From Nymphaea colorata (Eukaryota > Streptophyta > Magnoliopsida > Nymphaeales > Nymphaeaceae), in contig NC_045140.1 in the NCBI RefSeq assembly GCF_008831285.2, forward strand, positions 21,698,370-21,762,369: 64,000 bases of DNA. The letters are read 5' to 3'. The notes below the pieces were generated by a model. It was not told the origin of the DNA. It saw only the letters and a program-made list of their open reading frames with translations, and made no database searches. The position numbers and the translations under genes are program-made. This document shows, piece after piece, positions 55,501 through 64,000 of this stretch. The stretch's first letter is position 1; every line of letters starts with the position of its first letter.

Positions 55501-58334
55501 TTTTTTAAATTTTTATTTGTTGAAAATCTACTTATCTTTTGGTATTTGTGTTATTAATTTCTTATTTATTTTATTTTTTCTAATTTACTTCTTTTTCTTT
55601 TTTAAAAATTTACCATACTTTACCAAATTTTTCCCTTTTTTTAAAGTTCGTCATATTATACCTGAGAAAAACCTCGTAGTTTAAAACACGAGAAAGTTTG
55701 TTGTGATTATGTGACAGTCCTAGTTGTTCCTTTTTTGTTTACTTTATAAAGCTTATTTTTTTTCATGCTGGGAGAAATTTATTGTTCAAAAAGAAAAAAA
55801 CTCTTTTGACATGTAAAAACTGACAAAAAGGGGCAGTGTCATTTTCAAAAAGTTATAACAGTGTTAATTTTTTGCTCAAATTTCCTTTGTTGGAATTTGT
55901 AGTTAGTGAGATATTCTTCTTATTAAAGTTATATTTTCCTTACCTTCTGTTTGATGTTATGAAGTTGAAATTTGATAACATCCCAATTCTCTCTTAGAAT
56001 GCAGGTTCCCTTCTGGTTTTGACTAGGACAATGTCAACACTCAATGAAGACAGATAAATGACAGAGAATGTGAATAAAAGGCACAATTGCAGAAAGCAAA
56101 TTGAATGACACACTATTGACCGTTAACATGAGGATTATGTCATGTAACTAGATCATTCATTACTTGCTTCATGGCCTAAGCACTGAAGAGGCTTTTCTAG
56201 TAGGCAATGAAGGCTTGACATGTATGAACTGAATTTTCTTATCATTTTAAAAAGCAAGGGAAAAATATTTGTGATCTATAGATAAAAAAAAGTAGAATAT
56301 TAGCACATATACTGCTGTAGGAAATTGGTAGATACAACCATAAGCAGCTGAGCTATTTCAATTCTTCATTTTGTTTATATCACGATCATCTGTATTACTC
56401 ATGCATGTCCTTAAAATCAATCTAGACCATAAAGCTTGATGTAGAAGGAATTTCATCTTTTATCTTAGATATTGGTCTCAGCAGCAATAAATATGTGATG
56501 TGAGATGGATTGCTATTGATATGGGATTGACAATCTGTTAGCAACCATATTGCTTGAATTATTCTCTTTCCATGTGTTGGTTGTTTTAACATTTTGATAT
56601 TTTTTCCTCATTTTTTGCGAATTTTGGGAGTAGCACATCTGTGCTCCCAATAATTGTAATTGCTGATAGTTTGTGGTTCGTCCTGTAAGCTTGCTGTCAT
56701 CTGTTAAATATCATTTGGTTCTTTGTCCATTAATGAATGTTAGAACTTGAATCTGATTTTTATGAGGTGGCAGTTATCTGTGGGAGGAATGGAAGGAGAG
56801 GCACATGGATGCGAAGGAAGCTGCTGAAAATGATGTTTTGAGATTTTCAGATATGCGGTTTGTTCCATTAGAGGTATGTCATCAAACAGCTTTGTCATTT
56901 TTATTAGTTTCATATGACGTCTTTAACATGATGGCCAGATTATAGTTTCTTATGGAAAAAAAGGATGGTGTCATAACTTTTTATTGGCGCATGTAACATT
57001 ATACTTAATCTGCTCCTTAGTGTATCTGTTTCTATATCTTATGCTTAGCATGTAAGGTGCATTTACATCTGCATGTTTTGCATCAGAATGTGAACTCTGC
57101 ATTTTCCATTCAGGTTCTTCTATTGATTGGTATATCATATGCATCTGTTAATTGGGCGTTAAGAATAAGCAGGTTTCATTTCAACTCTTTTAAGAGGAAA
57201 ACTAATGTAACGCCCCAAAAGTTTAGTCCCATATTGAAGATTGTGAGAGATCTTCAATGACTTATCAAGGGGGTAATTAATGAGATGATTGTCCTGGTTT
57301 TTAGCCTTTTTGAGGCTGAAGCCGAAACTGTTAGGGGGCGGGTTGGGATCCGCCAGACCAGGAGCCCATGCCTAAGAGTGGGTCGGGTTGTTACAGTGGT
57401 ATCCGTGCAGTTTCAAACTTTCAATACTCGGACCTAGGGTCCCACACGTGCGGACGCGTGTGTCTTAAGGGGGGTGGACTGTACGGCCCAAAAGTTTAGT
57501 CCCGTATTGAAGATTGTGGGAGATTTTCAATGACTTATCAAGGGGTCATTAGATGATTGTCTTGGTTTTTAGTCTTTTTGAGGATGGAGCCGAAATTGCT
57601 AGGGGGCGGGTTGGGATCTGCCAAACCAGGGGCCCGAGCCCAGGAGTGGGTCCGGTTGTTACACATAAATTCTTCTAAGTCCAGTTCAAGGTTAAACCTA
57701 TAACGTTTAGAGAGTAATACATAATCTCTCTCCCTCTTTCTATGTTATGTGAGAAAAGAGTAGTTTTTGTTCTATGGTTGTGGGTATAGAGTAACAGAAA
57801 ACATGTTTTTATTGAAAAAAACGCGATAAATTAAATGGCCGTTTAAAACTTAAAACAATGCATTTTTTTGAAAAAAACGTTAAAAACGAAATAACATAAC
57901 GCATTTTTTCATTTTTTTATTTTTTTTCACTTTTTTCATTTGTTTTCAGTTTTTTTAATGCCAAACATTTTTTTTTCATTTTCTATTTTTTATTTGTTGC
58001 AAATCTACTTATCTTTTGATGTTTGTGTTATTAGTTTCACTTATTTTATTTTTTCCCCATTTTTAGTTTTTTAAAATTAAAAAAAAATACCATATGTTTT
58101 CTGTATTTTTTTATTTTTTTCAAGCTCGCCGTATTATACCCGAGAAAAACCTCGTTGTTTAAGACTCCGATACGTTGTTTGTGACTCTGGTACTATAGAT
58201 TATAGAAGCACCTAACCCTCTTATTGAAGTAGATCAGGTGGTTATGACCTGTATAGGGAAAAGTGTCGCAATGTTCTTTGTCTTTTCCTAGAAGAACTTT
58301 CTTCTCTCTTTGTTGTTAAAAAGAAAAGAAAAAT

Positions 58335-58365
<31 letters not shown>

Positions 58366-61300
58366 GAGGTCAATATACACTTACATGTATCCTGTTTCCA
58401 ACACTTTTTCCCTTTTATCATCTTACTCATGTTTTCCATTTCTTTTGCCCCATCTTATCATGAATGTCAATAGTCAACCACATAGCTACAAGTATTGATC
58501 TCAGCTTGATGAGGTGAAATTTCACAAAGATATAAATTTCTTGGTAAATGTTTGAAAGCAAGATATTAATATATTTACATCATAAACAAACACATTGATA
58601 AAATATAATAAAAGAGGCAACCAAAATCTATGGCACGAATAGGAAATGAAAGAGTAAGAACTGAAAGAACGCTAGTTTGGGGAAGACTTCAACATGTCAC
58701 TGATGCCATGACTATGGTTGACAAATGTTATCAATGATCTTTAGTGTATCTCTCTCTTTCTCCCTCTTGTGTATGTATGTGTGGTTGTGTAAACATCCAT
58801 TGGTCGGATGTTGTATGGCTGCAAATGATCTTTGAGGCTTAAGATGTCTACACGACTACAACTTCTCTGATGCATTAATTTTTGGACTTTCGGTCTTCAG
58901 CTTCATTAGGGAGGAAAAAAAGTCTCTCAATGAAAATGAGCTTCTAACTAAAAACTGCATTGTATATGGAATTACTTTAAAATATTTTCACTTGAATCTT
59001 GAAAGTAAATTCTTTCAATCATGTAAGATGTTTTCGGAGAAAACCAGTATGGGGAAGAAATTATCATAAACTTAATTTAACATATATAGTTTTATAGTCA
59101 AACAGATAGCATAGTAATCCGTAATAGGAGAGAAAAATGAGAGAGGAAAGGGAGATAGATAAAGAAAGAAAGGGGACTGGAGTGTCTGGCCCCAAATGGG
59201 ATGGGATGTGCCCCATCCCCATCCCCATATATATATGTATATGAGATATGTATATAGAGTGAGAGAGAGGGATGGGGGTTGGTGGAGACGGCCTTCAAAC
59301 TTACATGTTATCATCGAAAATTTGCTCGAAGAAAAAAATGGGGAGATGGCCCTTCCAGCTTGATGTCCATGTCATAAAGAAGACTTTTCAACTACGTGAT
59401 CTCCATGGTTGAAGTTGCCATAACTCAATACTTGGTATAGTGGATAACACAGATTTATTTTTGTGTTTTTTGCATCTCCAAGAAATGAAGGATGATCTTA
59501 AAATTCTTGAAAACCAGTGGTAGAGCGATGGCCCGCTCCAATCAACATCAATATCTACAATTAATTCTAGTGAATAAAATGAAGAGAGAAATAACATTTG
59601 GTACTATCATTTTTGTTATATTTAACGATACACATTGCAAACCTCATATGATTGGATACAGGAGTATGCTGAAACTGGCTTACAACAGGTACTGCATATG
59701 CAATTTCTGGGCTTATAATTGTAGTTGAATAACTATAGTTCAAACAATAAATAAACTAACTCTGAGAGTTGTCTGTTGGGTAGAAAAAACTTTCACTACA
59801 TTTATACCATAGACTCACAAGAATACCTTGTTGATTGTGAAATTGGTTTACCTGTTACATTTTGTTATTCTCGTTCATTTTCTAATATTTTTTTATACTT
59901 CCAGTTACCGCAACAGGAGAATTCATTTGATTGTGGCCTTTTCTTGCTGCATTACGTGGAGTTGTTTCTGAAGGAGGCTCCTCTGACTTTTAATCCTTTC
60001 AGTATAAAGAAGTTCTCGATCTTTGTAAGTCATCTCTCTCTCTAGCCCCTAGACACTAACACACCCCATCAACCTATTGGCATTTTCTAGGTGTCAGTTT
60101 ATAAGGTATAATGTATTAAATTTATTTTTAGAATGTAGAATAAAAAAAAATCTTATTGTACACAACTTTAACTTTTTAAAATCAATTTGAGAATGCTATA
60201 TGTGGTCATGTTTGAATTTATTTATTACGGTGAATGCTAGTCTTTTTGGTTTGGAATCGTTTATGAGTCTTCAAGATATGATTGTGGATTATGTTTAATC
60301 AATGGCTTTGTATGGGATTCATGGCTTGACCTTTGCACCTCTATCTCAAAGGGTCATTCTGGAACTTAATATATTCTGATATGCCTAACCAAAATGTGGT
60401 TACAATTTTAGAGCTCGTTTTGAAGTAATCCAAGATGAGATACAGATAACCATTAACCAGGTTATATTTATATTGAATTTTTATAAGTTGACTTGTAGGT
60501 AGCACCTATTCTCATGGGTATGGAGTATGGACACAATCTGCATATAAATATAAAATGTGTTTGTCATCTCATTGGATGATATTGCATGCATATTCAGTTA
60601 ATGCGTTACTGATCTTATTTTCAGCTTAACAAGGGTTGGTTTCCACCAGCTGAGGCTTCTCTCAAGCGTCTTTTCATTCAAAAGCTAATCTATGAACTTC
60701 TTGAGGGTCAACCTTGTACAAACTGCTCCACCATTGCAAATGATTGCCTTGAAGTTGCAAAGTTGCCTGAGGAGGATTCTGAGAATGACCTAACTGTAGA
60801 ATTGGCATCTGATAGATGTAACCCTGCAGGGTTGTCTCTTGGGCGTTCGCTTGGTTCTGATGTTGATAGCGGAGGTGTCTCCGAGTTGTTGGAGTCCTCA
60901 ACTTTTGCCTGTGCTCAAAATGTTAAAGGTCTATCCTATGGGGAGGTTTTGGCAGCAGCACATGTTGGTTCATCTTGTGCAGATGGGCAGTCACATTCTT
61001 TCCAGCATGCTATCAACGTGCAGCAACTTGGCTGTATTATGATGCCTAATGAGGTAATGTGACATTGTTCTTTTGTCCTTTCCTCTGTACGTGTCTTTCC
61101 TTGAAAAATCCTTTTGAGAAATAGACAAGCTACCTTGGCCTAGAAAAGATGAATTCTGGCCACAGCATAAGGCCTCGCCCCGAATTAATTATATGAACTG
61201 ACCTCTTTTCCTTCTCCAGAATGAAACAGATGTAGACTTACTTGGTACCACATACTTGTCTACTGAAGAAGCCAACGGTGAGCCGGAATCATGTACATTC

Positions 61301-61900
61301 TCCAGCGAATCAAAGAGAAATAGCTTCTTTGAGCCAGCTGCCAGTGAACTTTGCAGCACAAGTGGTCAGTGTTCAATGCAACCTAAACCTTGTGCTGATC
61401 GGTCTGTTTCATGTGAATCAAGTTCTGGTTCCCAGCCAAAACACGATTTGTTAGAAGGAAACTTTAGTGAGAAGCCACAGACTGATCAAGAAACTGACCA
61501 CCCTCAACTCATCGATAGACTGGCAGACAAGCCAAATTGTGAGTCATCCGGAAATGGTGAATCTACAAGTGCAGATGAAAGCACAATTCCGGAAAGCAAA
61601 GAGAACGCAGAGTCTTTTGTCTCGTGCCAAGAAAATCTCCCGTTTTCATCCACTGGGGTTACTGAACCTTCAGAAATGGAGAAGGGATCTCCATGTGTGA
61701 AAGAGGGGGCTGAGATTGAGCCTGGCGACAATGTGGTATCAGTTGATATTTGTAACCATTCAAGTGTGTCTGCTGCAGATGGGCAAGAGGCCATGGATCT
61801 CGCTGAAGATTACCGTGTCCATCAGCCACATCATAAGCGGATGAAGCTCATGACTGAAAGGCGAAATACAAGGAACATGGGATGCACGCCAGAGCTATAA
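46517..61900 (+). CDS. ULP2: ULP2-type SUMO protease (ubiquitin-like-specific protease, peptidase C48)
   Basis: Sixteen exons join to 951 residues: 46517-46676, 48433-48683, 48774-48870, 48952-49013, 49452-49649, 49740-49815, 50693-50801, 51837-51926, 53461-53592, 53858-54058, 54153-54208, 54291-54384, 56774-56873, 59905-60024, 60625-61053, 61220-61900. Every phase matches. The N-terminus has SVFDFNAEDD, as in plant ULP2 proteins. The protease domain begins near LLQPDTFINDTIIDFYIKYL. His461 (LHWSLIVVCHPG), Asp494 (ILHMDSIKGSH), Gln546 and Cys552 (LPQQENSFDCGLFLLHYVE) form the C48 catalytic set. The tail of about 370 residues is Ser/Glu-rich and ends with a basic, possibly nuclear-targeting stretch (HHKRMKLMTERRNTR). 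The enzyme should remove SUMO or trim SUMO chains in the nucleus. Intron 11 uses a GC donor; introns 12 and 13 hold repeats. Exon 2 uses the acceptor at 48432, because the AG six bases later would create a stop. Exons 2-8 are less certain than the protease core. Confidence 0.93.
48036..48235. repeat. Imperfect tandem duplication in ULP2 intron 1
   Basis: Two units begin CTGGTCCTTGAAGG (48036) and CTGATCCTTGAAGG (48151). Each continues with GTCA, GAAGA/GGATCC and CATTCA and ends in TTAGAAAATA. The offset is 115 bases. Confidence 0.8.
52301..52694 (+). mobile_element. AT-rich MITE-like element, copy A (ULP2 intron 8)
   Basis: About 394 bp. The left end ATGGTCACAAA and right end TTTGCGACTAT (inverse ATAGTCGCAAA) agree at nine of eleven positions. 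Flanking nonamers GTTACTTGC and GGTATTTGC share seven of nine bases, which suggests a Mutator-like 9-bp target duplication. Internal landmarks shared by all copies are GCGATAAATTAAATGG, ATTTGTTGCAAATCTACT, TTGATGTTTGTGTTATTA and TATTATACCCGAGAAAAAC. No coding capacity. Confidence 0.72.
55041..55307 (-). pseudogene. Coding-like reverse-strand fragment in ULP2 intron 12 (unidentified)
   Basis: An 88-codon open frame on the minus strand reads MAVLIGFGDPPCKDEVGGGQ, then continues with segments such as GINVKFEEYPIINNLPNGKI and KWVRYDAAFATKKQ. Its amino acid mix and lower AT content differ from the surrounding intron. It is antisense to the host gene, and the MITE copy B begins 48 bases beyond its ATG. 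I do not recognise the family. It may be a captured exon or the remains of an inserted gene; chance is also possible. Confidence 0.3.
55355..55710 (+). mobile_element. AT-rich MITE-like element, copy B (ULP2 intron 12)
   Basis: A shorter, more diverged relative of copies A and C (about 356 bp). It starts ATAGTCACAAAA and ends GTTGTGATTAT, whose inverse ATAATCACAAC resembles the left end. It keeps the landmarks ATTTTTATTTGTTG, AAATCTACTTATCTTTTG and TATTATACCTGAGAAAAACC in the same order and orientation. Confidence 0.7.
57206..57663 (+). mobile_element. TRIM-like miniature LTR retrotransposon (ULP2 intron 13)
   Basis: Left LTR 57206-57395 (190 bp, TGTAACGCCC to GGTTGTTACA) and right LTR 57480-57663 (184 bp, TGTACGGCCC to GGTTGTTACA) are direct repeats with high identity, differing by small deletions and substitutions. 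The 84-base internal part starts GTGGTATCCGTGCAG, a primer-binding-like site resembling the TGGTATC of initiator-Met tRNA priming. It ends with the purine tract AAGGGGGGTGGA just before the right LTR. There is no gag or pol, as defined for TRIM elements. Flanking pentamers ACTAA and CATAA match only partly, so the target duplication has decayed. The solo LTR at 36358-36547 belongs to the same family. Confidence 0.88.
57786..58198 (+). mobile_element. AT-rich MITE-like element, copy C (ULP2 intron 13)
   Basis: About 413 bp, close to copy A. It contains ACGCGATAAATTAAATGGCC, ATTTGTTGCAAATCTACTTA, TTGATGTTTGTGTTATTA and TATTATACCCGAGAAAAACC, and ends TTTGTGACTCT. The left end (ATAGAGTAACAG) is less well preserved. 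It begins only 123 bases after the TRIM-like element. Confidence 0.72.
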
Positions 61901-63433
61901 ATCATTGAAAGCCTGCTGACTTTGCCATGGAAGTTGCGTGGACATTCCTATCTTGACTACCATCATTGAGCATTACCAGTGCAGCTCCAGGGAGTGCATC
62001 TGTAGTCTGTTTTTGTTTTCCTATGATTGTATTGTAAAAATGTCTTCTGAATAGCAGCTATTGAATAGTTGATGGGAGATCATGTGTCCCCCTGCTGTGA
62101 AATAGTCTAGAAAAATAGGAGCCCATTTCAATTGGTACCCGGTAGCATCGTCACAAAAACAGATCAGGTAGAAGATTATGTGTAAGAAGTTTGGCATAGT
62201 GGTTACCCCTACTGAATTTTGGTACTCAAATTTCTTCAATGATTGTCAAATCTCCTGGCGGGTGACCTTGTGAAGTGAAATATCATTAATATCGCACTTT
62301 TTAGATGTTCCCAGTAGTGGTATGCTCAAACTCGAACTCCCCCTGTAGTGTTGCACTGACGCCACAAGATACCCTGATCCGCTGAGAGGCGGACGTGTAG
62401 TTAATGTTTTCCATTTAATATTTTCACCTGAACCACTTCTGATCTTTATTGCCAAAATTTTTTGACTTGTAGAAGGCAACTGTTGCATGAACCTGATAAT
62501 AGTTCTGTTATGATTTAAAAGGACTTGGTGAAAGGAATAATAATTTTTTTTGAGGTTTCATATTTGACCAAAAACCTATCATCGCGCAACTAACTTTTGA
62601 AGGACAAAAATCTGAAACCCTCGTCCATACAATAAGTCTTGCTGAGCTTTCGTTGCAAAAACGACGCAAAATTTGCCATCACGCAATAACTTTTGAAGGA
62701 CAAAAATCTGAAAACCTGGTCTATACAAGATGTCTTTACAAGATGTCTTGCTGTGAGAACACGCGATGTTTTCGTTGCAGAAAGGACGGGACACCTCGTT
62801 AGTAGTTAAATTGCCTAGATCGCAACATACGGCCATCGTTCACGCTAACAAGAATCTAAACCTTACGTTCATAATTGGCAAGTTCATATAATGGGATGCC
62901 TTCAGCCCATGCATTCCATATGTTGCTGAGACCGCGTCGATTACATAAGTTGGTAGATGTCTCCCTCTCAAATCAAGTACCAGCAGCCATTGAAATATTT
63001 CAGTTAATAAGATGCAACATATCCTCCTCCCCATCATGAACCAAGCTTACAATAATTTTTACACTAATTCAAGCATGAAACAACACTGGCCTCGCAAAAA
63101 GCAAAAGCATTGCACTCCAGTTGCTGGATGAGCAAATCCTTAAGATTTTTAAGGGAGATTATCAGTAACGCATCCTAGTTATCTCAACAGTTTCAAGACG
63201 ACGTACACAAGCTATTAACTAAAATTAGCCGACCTAGAGGGACCATCGGTAATTGCAAAGCCCTGCAATGTTCCAGTGTCCTCGAACTAAAAGTGCTCAC
63301 AGTAAATTTTTTCTGTAGAATAACATAACAAAAACTAAACCGCACCCGCCTGGATGAAGCACAACTGGAACTCTTAAAACACGAACTGGACGTACGTATA
63401 TTTAGCAGAGGAATCGTGAATGCGTTGTCATTG
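61901..63433. other. Tail-to-tail region between the ULP2-like gene and SF3B4
   Basis: It should hold both 3' untranslated regions. The middle contains a direct duplication (62579-62790). Open frames here lack domains. No further gene was seen. Confidence 0.5.
62579..62790. repeat. Imperfect direct duplication of about 100 bp
   Basis: Two units share ACTTTTGAAGGACAAAAATC, TGAAA(A)CC and a later TTTCGTTGCA. They start near 62579 and 62678. The second unit has its own internal 12-base doubling (ACAAGATGTCTT followed by ACAAGATGTCTT). Confidence 0.82.
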
Positions 63434-64000
63434 TCAAGTAGGAGTAGCCGATGCTGCAGTTGGTGGAGGCGGTGGTGGCGGCATATGTGGTGGAGGTGGT
63501 GGTGGCATAGACATCTGAGGTGGAGGCAATGGCCTACCAGGAACTTGTGGTGGTGGCACAGGCCGCCACACAGGAGGTGGCACAACTCCTAGCAGGTGCT
63601 GTTGTCCAGGCATCATCCCATGCGGAGGTGGTGGCATATTAGGAGGCGGAGGTCTTAGAGGGGGCCTGAATTGGTGCGGGGGTGCCATCATTCCTGGCGG
63701 TGGCATTGTTTGGCCTTGCTGTGGAACCTGACCTGGCCAAGCTGGTGCACCAAGTGAATGCATTGGTGGTGGGAAACCTGCACCTTGTGGTGGTGGTGGA
63801 GGAGGCGGACGAATGGCTGGCATTTGCCCAGGCAGGACTGAACCATTAACAAATGGCCGAGGTGGCATTCCAGTGTTGATGGTACCATTGGCTTGGGCAC
63901 TGTTTGGAAGTGTGGGAGGGCCACTTGCGAACAGAGTATGCGGTCTGTTCCTTTGAGCAGCAGGGTTGCTTGCAGCCAGTACTCTTTCTGCATTTTGTCC
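63434..64000 (-). CDS. SF3B4: Splicing factor 3B subunit 4 (SF3B4/SAP49), C-terminal part, cut by window edge
   Basis: The last 188 residues and stop codon (63436-63434) are present; the two N-terminal RNA-recognition motifs lie beyond the right edge. The frame enters with GQNAERVLAASNPAAQRNRP and HTLFASGPPTLPN, the linker that follows the second RRM in plant SF3B4. It then becomes a long proline/glycine/methionine-rich tail (RPPPPPPPQGAGFPPP, MPPPPPPHMPPPPPPP) ending TAASATPT. SF3B4 is a subunit of the U2 snRNP SF3b complex; it binds pre-mRNA near the branch site and SF3B2 (family knowledge). No splice junction is needed within the visible part. Other minus-strand frames here are proline-repeat shadows. 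The gene is convergent with the ULP2-like gene. Confidence 0.9.
   Translation of the reverse strand, partial: GQNAERVLAASNPAAQRNRPHTLFASGPPTLPNSAQANGTINTGMPPRPFVNGSVLPGQMPAIRPPPPPPPQGAGFPPPMHSLGAPAWPGQVPQQGQTMPPPGMMAPPHQFRPPLRPPPPNMPPPPHGMMPGQQHLLGVVPPPVWRPVPPPQVPGRPLPPPQMSMPPPPPPHMPPPPPPPTAASATPT

Noticed and set aside
63193-63993. Additional minus-strand frames rich in His/Cys/Leu over the SF3B4 end
   Set aside because: They are other reading frames of the proline-rich repeat codons of SF3B4.

Overview
The window is nuclear DNA from a flowering plant. It is AT-rich, with many (TA)n and (GA/CT)n microsatellites, genes split by long introns, and small non-autonomous transposons in introns and gaps. 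Protein content is typical of land plants: SKIP35, a plant-type Rab GDI, PASTICCINO2 and an ULP2-type SUMO protease. I cannot fix the species. There is no bacterial, viral or organellar gene block.

Six genes could be rebuilt exon by exon with a continuous reading frame; a seventh runs off the right edge. From left to right: a small single-pass membrane protein (minus, 4376-4759); SKIP35 ankyrin protein (plus, 4 exons, 17878-23810); a thioredoxin-fold protein with a CRLC motif (minus, 2 exons, 25344-28502); Rab GDP-dissociation inhibitor (plus, 13 exons, 30654-37815); PAS2 3-hydroxyacyl-CoA dehydratase (minus, 9 exons, 40830-43624); ULP2-like SUMO protease (plus, 16 exons, 46517-61900); and the proline-rich C-terminus of splicing factor SF3B4 (minus, 63434 to the edge). 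Neighbours alternate strictly in orientation. They are ordinary housekeeping functions (ubiquitin/SUMO pathways, vesicle traffic, very-long-chain fatty acid synthesis, splicing) and do not form a pathway together.

The 13-kb gap between the first gene and SKIP35 (4760-17877) holds no convincing gene. It contains microsatellites, a hAT-like MITE with perfect 12-bp inverted ends (14941-15415), a 95-bp dispersed repeat present twice, and one possible decayed coding fragment. A second hAT-like MITE with a perfect 8-bp target duplication lies between the thioredoxin gene and GDI.

The most informative non-genic finding is a miniature LTR element. A two-LTR copy with a primer-binding-like site and purine tract sits in ULP2 intron 13 (57206-57663), and a solo LTR of the same family, flanked by a perfect 5-bp target duplication, sits antisense in GDI intron 10 (36358-36547). 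Three same-orientation copies of another AT-rich MITE-like family (about 360-410 bp) also lie in ULP2 introns. The ULP2 model needs one GC-AG intron, between the exons that carry the catalytic His and Asp. I found no CRISPR array, rRNA or tRNA gene, and nothing I would call a new multi-gene system.
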